Counted from the first letter of the stretch, positions 7,762 to 15,266 are shown. The stretch: DNA of 21,630 nucleotides from an uncultured Porphyromonas sp. (GCF_915070105.1 NZ_CAJZFJ010000039.1:1-21630), one strand, 5' to 3'. Translations and numbers: made by a program. Notes: generated by a model not told the origin, from the sequence alone.

Positions 7762-7898
7762 GAGCCCTGAAGGGCTCTCGGTAAGAACGCATGTACGCTC
7801 TTACCGAGAGCGCACTTGCGTTCTTACCGAGAGCGTGAGGACGTTCATACCGAGAGCGCAAAGGCGCTCTCGGTATGAACGTTTCAGCCCTTTCAGAA
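7762..7898. repeat. Cluster of five 16-bp palindromic repeat units
   Basis: Five copies of the core GCTCTCGGTA[AT]GA[AG]CG occur at 7774-7789 (+), 7796-7811 (-), 7819-7834 (-), 7842-7857 (-) and 7866-7881 (+), with starts 22 to 24 bases apart. The last two form a perfect 17-bp stem with a 6-base loop (7842-7881). The outer units can pair with the inner inverted ones, and the edges (CTGAAGGGCT near 7768 and AGCCCTTTCAG near 7886) are almost complementary, so the whole block is one nested dyad. There is no ORF. It resembles a REP/BIME-type extragenic palindrome cluster rather than a CRISPR. Confidence 0.85.
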
Positions 7899-7954
7899 TG
7901 CCCGATACAGAGGGGCTTAGAGAGGGGACGGGGGATGGTATTTGAGATCCTTCG

Positions 7955-7962
7955 TACCTTTG
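7955..7962 (+). promoter_or_regulatory. -7 promoter box upstream of a small ORF
   Basis: A perfect TACCTTTG on the plus strand. No -33 TTG lies at the usual distance (a TTTG occurs only 10 bases upstream). If used, the transcript would have a leader of about 235 nt before the ATG at 8206. Confidence 0.45.
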
Positions 7963-8205
7963 TGAAGACACACAAGTGGAGGGTATCTTCACTGAGGGCT
8001 TGCCCCTAACCGAAGAGCCCCCGACACACGCCCCGAGAGCGACTATCCCCATACTCCTATCGCAGGCACACCGCCCGAGGATGAGGGATGAGCTCCCTGC
8101 ACTCCCCTCCCTAGGGGAGTTTCTCCGAAGCGATGGCTCCCCCCTTCGCTCCGCACGACACCATCACCCACCCCTTCGCTACAACCCCTATATACCCACA
8201 CTACG
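7963..8205 (+). other. Gene-free stretch, possible leader of the small ORF
   Basis: No convincing coding region on either strand; the open frames here are low-complexity and lack start context. The only structure seen is a 7-bp stem, ACTCCCC-N6-GGGGAGT, at 8101-8120. Confidence 0.4.
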
Positions 8206-8313
8206 ATGACCAAAAGCAAAATACCCTACGAACGACCAGAGGTCGAGTTCTTCACGCTCCCGAGCTATCTGCACTCGATCCTCATCTCCTTCTCTGTGGA
8301 GGCTAGGCCGTAG
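8206..8313 (+). CDS. Small protein of 35 residues, hypothetical
   Basis: ATG at 8206 to TAG at 8311 encodes a peptide starting MTKSKIPYERPEVEFFTLP and ending SFSVEARP. The pattern of basic start, then Y-E-x-P-x-V-E-hydrophobic, then a Leu/Ile/Ser stretch is typical of the many very small, poorly annotated Bacteroidetes peptides that begin like KKxYExPxVE. Those usually run on into an acidic Gly-rich tail, which is missing here. The ORF is followed directly by a hairpin (8325-8356) and preceded by a promoter box at 7955. No ribosome-binding site is seen. Function unknown. Confidence 0.5.
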   Translation: MTKSKIPYERPEVEFFTLPSYLHSILISFSVEARP

Positions 8314-8324
8314 TCTTTCCCCAG

Positions 8325-8356
8325 CCCTCTCCTCCCACACACAGGTGGGGAGAGGG
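8325..8356 (+). terminator. Hairpin after the small ORF
   Basis: CCCTCTCC(T)CCCAC pairs with GTGGGGAGAGGG with a small bulge and a 6-base loop, starting 12 bases after the small ORF's stop codon. No strong U-run follows (GATATTCACC), so it may be a terminator or an RNA-stabilising stem. Confidence 0.5.
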
Positions 8357-8483
8357 GATATTCACCTCTTCTTCCACAGCTTCATCCACCACCCTATCCA
8401 CCATCGGGGGCTTAGCCTAGAGACTTATCCCCCGCTATGACGAGTGCACCTCGGTGTCTCATCAGATATAGGGACAGAATAGA

Positions 8484-8528
8484 ATCGCCCCCACAGAGCC
8501 TGCTACGACAGGTCTCTGTGGGGGCGAT
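8484..8528 (-). terminator. Strong terminator of the OmpH-like gene
   Basis: ATCGCCCCCACAGAG at 8484-8498 and CTCTGTGGGGGCGAT at 8514-8528 form a perfect 15-bp stem, with further pairing (CTG/CAG) inside the loop. It begins 80 bases past the stop codon of the minus-strand ompH-like gene. The minus strand continues TCTATTCTG, moderately U-rich. Confidence 0.75.
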
Positions 8529-8607
8529 GATACTAGGCTCCTAGCCCGTGTCTCTTGGATGGCTGATCCGCCACCACACGGAGGACTAGGCGAGCGAAGA
8601 GATTGTA

Positions 8608-9243
8608 CTACTTAGCCTGAGCCGTGGAGTCGGTCTTTACCTCGGTAGCCTTACCGGAGGTATAGTGCTCGTTGAGGTACTTGATGAAGTCATCGGTGAT
8701 GTCCAGTGCCTCATCAGCGTAGAGGACATTGTCGCCTACCTGAGTGAGGATGAGCTTGTAGCGACCATCCTTGTTGTACTCCTTGAGCTTGGCACGGATC
8801 TCCTTCATCATATCCTCGAGCATGAGCTGCTGCTTCATCCCGAGCTGCTGAGTGAGCTGAGCACTGAGTGCCTCGCCCTCCTGCTGCATGCGGATAATCT
8901 TCTGCTGCTCGGCCTGCTGTGCTTCAGCAGAGACGAAGGCATTGATACGCATACGACGCTCGAAGTCGGCAGCAGCCTTCTGTATAGCAGCCCCCTTGCT
9001 CTGTAGACGAGTCTGGTGCTCGAGGGCATCCTTCTCGAGAGCCGCCTTGACCTCCTGAGCGTACTTGTACTGCGAGGAGACCGAGTCCATGCGTACGAGG
9101 GCTACGGGTAGCCCCGTGGCCTGCACCTCGGCAGCAGTGGTGGGAGAGGCCTTCTTCTCACCATCCTTGCAGGAGGCGAGTGAGAGCGATGTAGTCAAGG
9201 CCAGAGCAGCGAGCCCTAGGCTTACGAGACTATTCTTTGTCAT
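8608..9243 (-). CDS. OmpH/Skp-family periplasmic chaperone, lipoprotein form
   Basis: A 211-residue protein with a lipoprotein signal: hydrophobic residues 6-21 then lipobox LASC with Cys25. The mature part shows the OmpH/Skp pattern: a beta strand (LPVALVRMDSV), a long Ala/Gln/Glu/Lys-rich antiparallel coiled-coil region (about 55-150), and the C-terminal strand block DGRYKLILTQVGDNVLYADE with ALDITDDFIKYLNEHY. Skp-type proteins hold unfolded outer-membrane proteins in the periplasm. A lipid-anchored version would be tethered to a membrane, as commonly seen in this phylum. It lies 38 bases downstream of the small TM protein gene and is probably cotranscribed with it. It ends at a strong terminator. 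Confidence 0.85.
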   Translation of the reverse strand: MTKNSLVSLGLAALALTTSLSLASCKDGEKKASPTTAAEVQATGLPVALVRMDSVSSQYKYAQEVKAALEKDALEHQTRLQSKGAAIQKAAADFERRMRINAFVSAEAQQAEQQKIIRMQQEGEALSAQLTQQLGMKQQLMLEDMMKEIRAKLKEYNKDGRYKLILTQVGDNVLYADEALDITDDFIKYLNEHYTSGKATEVKTDSTAQAK

Positions 9244-9281
9244 AAGTAGAATGTATGAATTGTATTATTGTATCCGGGGAG

Positions 9282-9497
9282 CTAGGCCTCTTGGCTGGCG
9301 ATCCGCTCAGCGAGGCTCTGGTGATGCTGTGCCTCCTTATGCTGGGAGGTGTGACAGGAGATCCCACGCTGCTGCATGGCACGGCTACCCCCTACGTGGG
9401 TATTGGGGAAGCGTCCATTCTTCTTGAAGATGACCCCCACAGCTAGTAGGACTACAGCTAGGGAGACAAAGAGCAGAGAGACGATGAATAATGGCAT
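9282..9497 (-). CDS. Conserved small single-TM protein
   Basis: A 71-residue protein with an N-terminal membrane helix (residues about 3-24) followed directly by KKNGRFPNTHVGG, then RGISCHTSQHKEAQ and a charged, His-rich tail. The KKNGRFPNTH block next to a single membrane helix is a pattern I recall from small uncharacterised membrane proteins of Bacteroidetes; the function is not known to me. The Cys and several His residues (Cys48, His49, His53, His58, His59) could bind a metal, but this is speculative. It has its own promoter box 32 bases upstream and leads into the OmpH-like gene. Confidence 0.8.
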   Translation of the reverse strand: MPLFIVSLLFVSLAVVLLAVGVIFKKNGRFPNTHVGGSRAMQQRGISCHTSQHKEAQHHQSLAERIASQEA

Positions 9498-9528
9498 GCT
9501 TACTTTTTATCTTTATATTTGTTGTGGA

Positions 9529-9536
9529 CAAAGGTA
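9529..9536 (-). promoter_or_regulatory. -7 promoter box for the small TM protein / ompH-like pair
   Basis: The minus strand reads TACCTTTG, giving a leader of about 25 nt to the ATG at 9497. On the opposite strand TATATTTG at 9514-9521 also fits TAnnTTTG and faces pepD, so two divergent promoters may overlap here. Neither has a clear -33 TTG. Confidence 0.6.
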
Positions 9537-9655
9537 CGAGTTTTCTTGGTACATAGAGCTTTATACACTCTACCTACTACCCCTGAAGGAGCTCACACGG
9601 CGTCCAAAAGAGAGTGCCCAGGAGGGCCTCCAAGCACAATAAACATTCAGGAACA

Positions 9656-11113
9656 ATGGAAATTACCAAACTGAACCCCAAGATCGTCTGGAAGTACTTC
9701 CACGAAATCACCCAAGTACCACGCCCCTCGAAGAAGGAAGGCAAGATCATCGCTTACCTTGAGAAGTTCGCCAAGGAACACGGGATCTCCTACAAGAAAG
9801 ACCACGTAGGTAACATCGTCATGAGCAAGCCCGCCACCCCCGGCTATGAGGATCGTGTGAAGGTGATCCTACAGAGCCACGTGGATATGGTGTGCGAGAA
9901 GAATGCCGGTACCCAGCACGACTTCGACAACGACCCCATCCGTACGATCGTCGATGGCGAATGGCTACACGCTGATGGTACGACCCTAGGGGCAGACAAC
10001 GGGATCGGCTGTGCTGCCCAGCTAGCTATCCTCGCCTCCAATGACATCCCCCACGGCCCACTAGAGGCCCTCTTCACCATCGACGAAGAGACGGGTATGA
10101 CAGGTGCTATGGAGCTCAAGCCAGGCTTCCTAGAGGGGAAGATCCTCATCAACCTCGACAGCGAGGACGAGGGCGAGCTCTTCATCGGCTGCGCCGGTGG
10201 TATGGGTATCCTAGCAGAGTTCAAGTACGAGGCTCAGGACGCTCCTAAGGATCTCGTATGGCTACGTATCGCCGTATCAGGCCTCAAGGGTGGTCACTCC
10301 GGTGGTGAGATCCACTGCGGGCTCGGGAATGCCAATAAGATCCTCACCCGCTGTCTCTATGCCCTAGAGAAGAACGTCTGCTGGAGTCTCGCCGAGATCG
10401 GTGGTGGTAACCTCCACAACGCTATCCCCCGCGAAGCTCATGCCCTCGTAGGGGTAAAGGCTGCCGACAGAGCTAAGGTAGAGGCACTCGTCAAGCAGAT
10501 CGATGCCGACGTACGCAACGAGCAGAAGGCCGTAGACCCCAACGTACGTGTCGTCCTAGAGGAAGGCACTACCCCCGCCAAGGTCATCGACGAGAAGACC
10601 AAGCATGCCCTCGTGCGTGCTCTCTACGCTTGCCCACATGGTGTGCTCGGCATGAGCCACGAGCTAGAGGGCCTCGTAGAGACCTCCAACAACCTCGCTT
10701 CGATCAAGCAGCGTGAGGGTGTGATCCTCGTAGAGACCAGCCAGCGTAGCTCCACCACCTCGCTGCGCAACAGCGCCTCTGAGATGGTCTCCAGCGTCTT
10801 CGAGCTAGCAGGTGCTGAGGTCAGCGTACGTGATCCCTACCCTGGATGGAAGCCCAACCCCGAGTCTGCGATCCTCAAGGCTTCGGCTGATGCCTACCGC
10901 AAGCTCTTCGGCAAGGAGGCTGCTGTCAAGGCTATCCACGCTGGGCTCGAGTGCGGTCTGATCCTAGAGGTCTACCCAGACCTAGATATGGTCTCCTTCG
11001 GCCCAACACTCCGTGACGTACACTCTCCCGCAGAGCGTATCGAGATCAAGACCGTAGACCTCTGGTGGCAGCACCTCCTAGAGGTACTCAAGGAGATCCC
11101 CGCAGCTAAGTAA
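9656..11113 (+). CDS. pepD: Aminoacyl-histidine dipeptidase PepD (M20C)
   Basis: A 485-residue zinc dipeptidase that hydrolyses Xaa-His (carnosine-like) and other dipeptides in the cytoplasm. Metal and catalytic motifs of clan MH are all visible: SHVDMVC (His75), TLGADNGIG (Asp114), TIDEETGMTG (Glu144/Glu145), INLDSEDEG (Asp168), GGHSGGEIHCG in the lid domain, and AIHAGLECG (His428). The frame is open to 9614, but the start at 9656 (MEITKLNPKIVWKYF) fits the family N-terminus and follows an A-rich CAGGAACA leader. It is single and ends at a strong intrinsic terminator. Together with the C69 dipeptidase it supports peptide-based nutrition. Confidence 0.93.
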   Translation: MEITKLNPKIVWKYFHEITQVPRPSKKEGKIIAYLEKFAKEHGISYKKDHVGNIVMSKPATPGYEDRVKVILQSHVDMVCEKNAGTQHDFDNDPIRTIVDGEWLHADGTTLGADNGIGCAAQLAILASNDIPHGPLEALFTIDEETGMTGAMELKPGFLEGKILINLDSEDEGELFIGCAGGMGILAEFKYEAQDAPKDLVWLRIAVSGLKGGHSGGEIHCGLGNANKILTRCLYALEKNVCWSLAEIGGGNLHNAIPREAHALVGVKAADRAKVEALVKQIDADVRNEQKAVDPNVRVVLEEGTTPAKVIDEKTKHALVRALYACPHGVLGMSHELEGLVETSNNLASIKQREGVILVETSQRSSTTSLRNSASEMVSSVFELAGAEVSVRDPYPGWKPNPESAILKASADAYRKLFGKEAAVKAIHAGLECGLILEVYPDLDMVSFGPTLRDVHSPAERIEIKTVDLWWQHLLEVLKEIPAAK

Positions 11114-11163
11114 GCTACTCCCCTCGCCCAGCGAGCGAGACCTAGGGATATCCCCAAGCTATG

Positions 11164-11206
11164 AGCCCCCCTCTTCCACTTCGGGAGAGGGGGGCTTATG
11201 CTTTTT
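11164..11206 (+). terminator. Intrinsic terminator of pepD
   Basis: AGCCCCCCTCT at 11164-11174 and AGAGGGGGGCT at 11186-11196 form a perfect 11-bp stem, followed by TATGCTTTTT. It lies about 50 bases after the pepD stop. Confidence 0.85.
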
Positions 11207-11319
11207 ATATGTGCTCGGGAGGAGGAGGAGATAGCAGGAGGGGAGATCGCCTATATACAAGCAACTTACCCTGTATGCTGAGGTCATATTAGTGACGATG
11301 TAGTGATATTCATTATTTA

Positions 11320-11339
11320 GTTTAACTTTGCAGTTAAAC
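11320..11339 (+). promoter_or_regulatory. Promoter box inside a dyad: likely TetR operator of the efflux operon
   Basis: GTTTAAC-N6-GTTAAAC is a perfect 7-bp inverted repeat at 11320-11339. TAACTTTG (11323-11330), a perfect TAnnTTTG box, lies within it, 57 bases before the tetR start. A repressor bound to the dyad would cover the promoter, so autoregulation by the TetR protein is likely. A second, weaker dyad, GACTA...TAGTC, lies at 11345-11367. Confidence 0.6.
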
Positions 11340-11386
11340 AAGGCGACTAATCAAGACTTCACTAGTCCCCTAACCACTGACTGAGT

Positions 11387-11998
11387 ATGAAGAAAGAAGA
11401 AAAGACCGAGGAGGAGATCCTCCTAGCTGCCGAGGAACTCTTCCTCGAGCAGGGCTTCGCCCAGACGACGACCGCCCAGATCGCCCAGCGTGCGGGATGC
11501 AATAGTGCGCTGGTACATTACTACTACCGTACGAAGGAGAACCTCTTCGCCCGGATCTTCGGGAGCAAGGTACAGCTCATGCTCCAGAACATATTCAGCT
11601 TTGACCGTCGGGATGAGACCTTCGAGGAGCGTATCACGAGACTCATCTCTGCCCACTTCTCATTCCTGAGGGAGAACCCTCGCCTCGTCCCCTTCGTCCT
11701 CAAGGAGATCCTCTTCAGCCCAGAGCGTGCGACCCCCTATGCGCAGGAGCTCACTCGAGCTAGAGGCGAATTCCTACGCCACCTAGAGGAAGACCTGCGA
11801 GAGGAGCGCAGCGCAGGACGGATAGGCGATGTCCGTGCCGAGGCTCTACTCAACCTCGTGGTCACGCAGAATATCTCCTTCTTCATCCTGGCAGCCTTCA
11901 AGCGAGCAGCCACAGGTCATACCCTCGAGGATGCTGACTACGAGGCTCACTGCACAGAACTCATCACCACCGTCCTAGCTCGACTAAGACCCCAATAG
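11387..11998 (+). CDS. TetR-family transcriptional regulator of the efflux operon
   Basis: A 203-residue regulator. The N-terminal TetR helix-turn-helix is clear: EEILLAAEELFLEQGF (about 9-24), TTTAQIAQRAGCNSALVHYY (27-46) and KENLF. The rest is an all-helical ligand-binding and dimer domain. It is the first gene of the operon, seven bases before the TolC-like gene, and a dyad overlaps its promoter. The arrangement TetR plus HlyD-type adaptor plus ABC ATPase plus two ABC-2 permeases matches E. coli CecR(YbiH)/YbhGFSR, so a CecR-like role as drug- or xenobiotic-responsive repressor is a reasonable inference. The ligand is unknown. Confidence 0.9.
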   Translation: MKKEEKTEEEILLAAEELFLEQGFAQTTTAQIAQRAGCNSALVHYYYRTKENLFARIFGSKVQLMLQNIFSFDRRDETFEERITRLISAHFSFLRENPRLVPFVLKEILFSPERATPYAQELTRARGEFLRHLEEDLREERSAGRIGDVRAEALLNLVVTQNISFFILAAFKRAATGHTLEDADYEAHCTELITTVLARLRPQ

Positions 11999-12005
11999 CC
12001 CCACT

Positions 12006-13289
12006 ATGGCACGTATCCTAACGAAGGCTACTGCCCTTGCCCTCCTCCTGGTCCTCATCCCCCGAGCAGGCTCCGCACAGGAGCTCACCCTAGAGGAATG
12101 CTGGAGACAGGCCGAGGCGCACTACCCCCTGAGCCGGCAATATGCCCTCATCGAGCAGACTAAGGACTACAGCCTCTCCAACGCCAGCAAGCGTTACCTC
12201 CCCCAGCTTAGCCTGACAGCCAAGGCCTCCTATCAGTCGGAGGTCACCAAGATCCCCTTGGACTTCACCGCCCTAGGCCTACCGATCACCCTCCCCGAGG
12301 TACAGCGTGACCAGTATGGAGCTACGATAGACGTCAGCCAGCTCCTCTGGGATGGGGGCAGGACAGCCGCCGCCCGCTCCATGATCCGCTCCGAGGCCGA
12401 GGTGAGCCGTGCCGAGACAGATGTCTCCCTCTATGCCCTGAGACGCAGGGTGAGCGAGATCTACTTCGCCCTGCTCCTCATCTCAGAGCAACAGAGCTAC
12501 AACGACCTCTTCCATGAGGAGATTCTTCGCACCAAGCACAAGGTAGAGACCCTCATCCGTGGCGGTGTCGCTACCACCACCGACCTAGACGCTGTGGAGG
12601 CTGACCGTATCCGCTCGGAGCGTACCCGTAGTGAGTACCTAGCCCTACGCCGTAGCTACCTCGGGGCACTTGGCCTTCTCATGGGAGATACGCTCTCCGA
12701 TAGCACCAAGCTCCGATTCCCCACAGCAGAGATAGCCGAGCAGAGGCATAAGACTCGCCCTGAGCTCCATGTACTCGACCGACAGACTCAGGCACTAGGG
12801 GCTCGGCGCAGGGAGCTATCCGCCTCCCTACTCCCCACACTCGGGCTCTTCGCCCAAGGGGGCTATGCTCGCCCTGGGCTCAACTTCCTAGACCGAGACT
12901 TCTCCCCCTACTACATCGTCGGAGCCCGTCTCTCGTGGTCATTAGGAAGCCTCTATACGCACCGCAACAATCAGCGTCTACTCTCCACCCAGGAGCATAG
13001 TCTCGACCTCAAGCGTGAAGCCTTCATCACAAACCAGCAGATAGAGATCGCCAATAAGTCAGGTGCGCTGGAGAAGGTACGGACACAGCTCCACTATGAC
13101 GATGAGCTAATCGCCCTTCGTCGGCGTATCTACAGCAGTTCAGTAGCCAAGATGGAGCATGGCACACTCTCGGGGGCAGACCTCATGCGTGACCTAACCC
13201 AAGTCCGTCTAGCTGAGCAGGAGAAAATCCTACACCAAGTACAGTATCTACAGCTCCTGTACGACCTTCGCTGGCTCTCAGGAGTATAG
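12006..13289 (+). CDS. TolC-family outer-membrane efflux channel
   Basis: A 427-residue protein with a signal peptide (cleavage near Ala24, AGSAQ). It starts its mature part with LTLEECWRQAEAHYP, the usual opening of TolC/OEP proteins. There are two similar halves, each with long amphipathic helices and short strands (for example KRYLPQLSLTAKASY and SASLLPTLGLFAQGGYARPG), plus LLWDGGRTAAARSM and LSWSLGSLY turns. It forms the outer-membrane exit duct for the ABC pump encoded downstream. The E. coli ybh system borrows a shared TolC; here the channel is part of the operon. Confidence 0.88.
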   Translation: MARILTKATALALLLVLIPRAGSAQELTLEECWRQAEAHYPLSRQYALIEQTKDYSLSNASKRYLPQLSLTAKASYQSEVTKIPLDFTALGLPITLPEVQRDQYGATIDVSQLLWDGGRTAAARSMIRSEAEVSRAETDVSLYALRRRVSEIYFALLLISEQQSYNDLFHEEILRTKHKVETLIRGGVATTTDLDAVEADRIRSERTRSEYLALRRSYLGALGLLMGDTLSDSTKLRFPTAEIAEQRHKTRPELHVLDRQTQALGARRRELSASLLPTLGLFAQGGYARPGLNFLDRDFSPYYIVGARLSWSLGSLYTHRNNQRLLSTQEHSLDLKREAFITNQQIEIANKSGALEKVRTQLHYDDELIALRRRIYSSSVAKMEHGTLSGADLMRDLTQVRLAEQEKILHQVQYLQLLYDLRWLSGV

Positions 13290-13362
13290 TATCCACCCCG
13301 TTTCATACCCTTCGTCCCTCACGCATTCCCTTCCTCGGTGATGTGTCTCCCTTTGCACCCGA

Positions 13363-13412
13363 TACCCTAGGGTAGACATTCCCCTCACGAGCCCCACGAG
13401 CCCCACGAGCCC
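13363..13412 (+). repeat. 12-bp palindrome and 9-bp tandem repeats in the tolC-hlyD gap
   Basis: The 155-bp gap between the channel and adaptor genes is the only sizeable gap in the operon. It has TACCCTAGGGTA, a perfect palindrome, at 13363-13374, and ACGAGCCCC repeated at 13387-13395 and 13396-13404 with a third partial copy (ACGAGCCC) at 13405-13412. No ORF or promoter consensus is seen here. Confidence 0.7.
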
Positions 13413-13444
13413 GCACTACATCCCCAAGTAACGACAACGACCCC

Positions 13445-14344
13445 ATGAATAGACTTCTGTCACTAGTCCCCATCCTCGGCTTACTGCTCTCCATCACCGC
13501 CTGCTCGGGGAGGGACAACCAGTATGACGCTACAGGTACCTTCGAGGCTACCGAGGTCACCATCTCTGCCAATGCCACGGGCGAGCTCCTCAGCCTTCGC
13601 CTGCAGGAGGGTGATACCCTCAAGGCAGGTGTCCCCGTAGGTCTCATCGATACCACCCAACTTCATCTGAGGAAGATGCAGCTCTACTCCTCCATCCATG
13701 CCCTCGGAGGGAGACGCTCCAACATCCCCGTGCAGATCGCCTCCCTGCGGGAGCAGATCGCCGTACAGCGACGAGAACTCGCCCGCTTCACGGAGCTACA
13801 GCGTGCAGGGGCAGCCACCACGAAGCAGGTCGATGACCTCTCCGCACAGCTCTCCGTCCTAGAGCGTCAGCTCTCTGCCCAGACCGAAGCCTTAGGAAGG
13901 GGGAACCAAGGACTCAGCAATGAGGCCTCCACCCTCAGCATACAAGTACAGCAGATCGAGGATGAGATCAGGAAGTCCGTCCTCACAAGCCCCATTGATG
14001 GCGTCGTACTCGCCAAGTATGCTGAGGCAGGAGAGCTAGCCGTACGAGGACGTGCACTCTTTCGGGTAGTCGATCTCAGACAGGTATACCTCAGAGCCTA
14101 CGTAGATGCCAGCCAACTGACCCGGCTAAGACTAGGGCAGGAGGTCTCCGTCTATGCCGATGCAGGCAGGGATGAGCACAGGCTGTACAAGGGGCATATC
14201 AGCTGGATCTCCGAGAAAGCAGAGTTCACCCCAAAGACCATACAGACACGTGACGAGCGAGCCAACCTCGTCTATGCCATCAAGGTCTCCGTAGCCAATG
14301 ATGGACTGATTAAGCTAGGGATGTATGCAGAGGTACGCTTCTGA
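13445..14344 (+). CDS. HlyD-family membrane-fusion lipoprotein (YbhG-like)
   Basis: A 299-residue periplasmic adaptor. Signal peptide with lipobox ITAC, Cys20. The first half of a lipoyl-like domain (VTISANATGELLSLRLQEGD, then LKAGVPVGLID) precedes a long helical hairpin (about 78-175, rich in Gln/Leu/Arg/Glu). The second lipoyl half follows (LTSPIDGVVLAKYAEAGE), then a beta-barrel domain (VYLRAYVDASQLTRLRLGQE). It links the inner-membrane ABC pump to the TolC-like duct. Its last 20 bases overlap the start of the first ATPase gene, implying translational coupling. Confidence 0.9.
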   Translation: MNRLLSLVPILGLLLSITACSGRDNQYDATGTFEATEVTISANATGELLSLRLQEGDTLKAGVPVGLIDTTQLHLRKMQLYSSIHALGGRRSNIPVQIASLREQIAVQRRELARFTELQRAGAATTKQVDDLSAQLSVLERQLSAQTEALGRGNQGLSNEASTLSIQVQQIEDEIRKSVLTSPIDGVVLAKYAEAGELAVRGRALFRVVDLRQVYLRAYVDASQLTRLRLGQEVSVYADAGRDEHRLYKGHISWISEKAEFTPKTIQTRDERANLVYAIKVSVANDGLIKLGMYAEVRF

Positions 14345-15266
14345 TCACCAAGAGCCCAGCATCGTGATCGAAGGGCTAGCGAAGAGCTTCGGCCAGCTAG
14401 AGGCCGTGCATCCGCTCTCGCTCTCTATCGGTCATGGTGAACTCTTTGGACTCATTGGCCCCGATGGTGCAGGCAAGACCACCCTCCTGCGCATGCTCAC
14501 CTCTCTCCTACTGCCGACAGCGGGAGGAGCGAGGGTAGAGGGGTTAGATGTGGTGCGTGACTACCGAACCCTTCGCCTCATCCTAGGGTATATGCCGGGG
14601 CGATTCTCCCTCTACCAAGATCTGACCGTACGGGAGAACCTCGAGTTCTTTGCCTCCGTCTTCGGCACTACCGTGGCGGAGGGTTATAGCCTCATCCGAG
14701 ATATCTACGTGCAGATCGAGCGCTTCGAGGGACGACGGGCAGGCAAGCTCTCGGGGGGTATGAAGCAGAAGCTCGCCCTATCGTGCGCCCTGATCCACCG
14801 CCCACGGGTACTCTTCCTCGATGAGCCGACGACGGGGGTAGACCCCGTATCCCGTAGGGAATTCTGGGATATGCTCCAGAGGCTACAGGAGCAGGGGCTC
14901 ACGATCATGGTCTCCACACCCTATATGGATGAGGCCTCGCGCTGTGGACGTATTGCCCTGATGCAGTCTGGGCATATCCTGCAGGTGGATAGCCCCGAGG
15001 GGATCAAGGCGAGCTACCCATACACCCTCTGGGCTGTACGTAGTGAGCGTATGATCCCCCTACTCACAGACCTAAGAGAGAGCCCCGAGGTAGAGACCGC
15101 CTATACCTTTGGCGAGAGCTACCACGTCACACTGCGTGCAGCTAGCCAAGGGGTAGAGGCTCTGCGCACCTCCCTACATCATGCAGGGCATACCAGTGTA
15201 TCTATAGAGCAGATCAGCCCCTCGGTAGAGGACTGCTTCATGGCTTTACATCCGAGTGCATCATGA
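14325..15266 (+). CDS. ABC transporter ATPase 1 (first half of a YbhF-like pair)
   Basis: A 313-residue nucleotide-binding protein. Walker A GPDGAGKT (45-52), signature LSGGMKQ (142-148), Walker B VLFLDE (162-167) and the D-loop are intact. Two elements are not: the Q-loop position is Gly92 (GYMPGRF where the partner has GYMSQRF), and the switch His is Pro199 (VSTPYMDEA). The C-terminal extension (about 225-313) is typical of drug-exporter ATPases. E. coli YbhF carries two ATPase domains in one chain; here they are separate neighbouring genes, and this is the equivalent of the first. It starts inside the adaptor gene (20-bp overlap) and ends with a 4-bp ATGA overlap with the second ATPase. 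Confidence 0.92.
   Translation: MQRYASDHQEPSIVIEGLAKSFGQLEAVHPLSLSIGHGELFGLIGPDGAGKTTLLRMLTSLLLPTAGGARVEGLDVVRDYRTLRLILGYMPGRFSLYQDLTVRENLEFFASVFGTTVAEGYSLIRDIYVQIERFEGRRAGKLSGGMKQKLALSCALIHRPRVLFLDEPTTGVDPVSRREFWDMLQRLQEQGLTIMVSTPYMDEASRCGRIALMQSGHILQVDSPEGIKASYPYTLWAVRSERMIPLLTDLRESPEVETAYTFGESYHVTLRAASQGVEALRTSLHHAGHTSVSIEQISPSVEDCFMALHPSAS

Noticed and set aside
7774..7881. CRISPR-like array of five regularly spaced repeats
   Set aside because: Spacers are only 6 to 8 bases, units are in both orientations and only 16 bp long, and no cas genes are present; it is a palindromic repeat cluster.
7757..8052. Open frames on both strands through the palindromic cluster
   Set aside because: Their repeated peptides (RSYRE, SVRTH) simply translate the repeats; there is no independent coding signal.
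8665..9006. 113-residue plus-strand open frame within the ompH-like gene
   Set aside because: Leu/Glu-rich antisense of the coiled-coil coding region.
9614..9655. Upstream start of pepD adding 14 residues
   Set aside because: The added residues do not fit the family N-terminus, while MEITKLNPKI at 9656 does.
13303..13656. Minus-strand open frame of 117 codons over the tolC-hlyD junction
   Set aside because: It covers the start of the adaptor gene in antisense, has low-complexity content (GARGARGARE from the tandem repeats) and no start context.
14325..15266. ATPase 1 as a broken pseudogene because of missing Q-loop Gln and switch His
   Set aside because: The frame is intact, coupled to both neighbours, and the losses are complementary to the defects of ATPase 2, as in known asymmetric ABC pairs.
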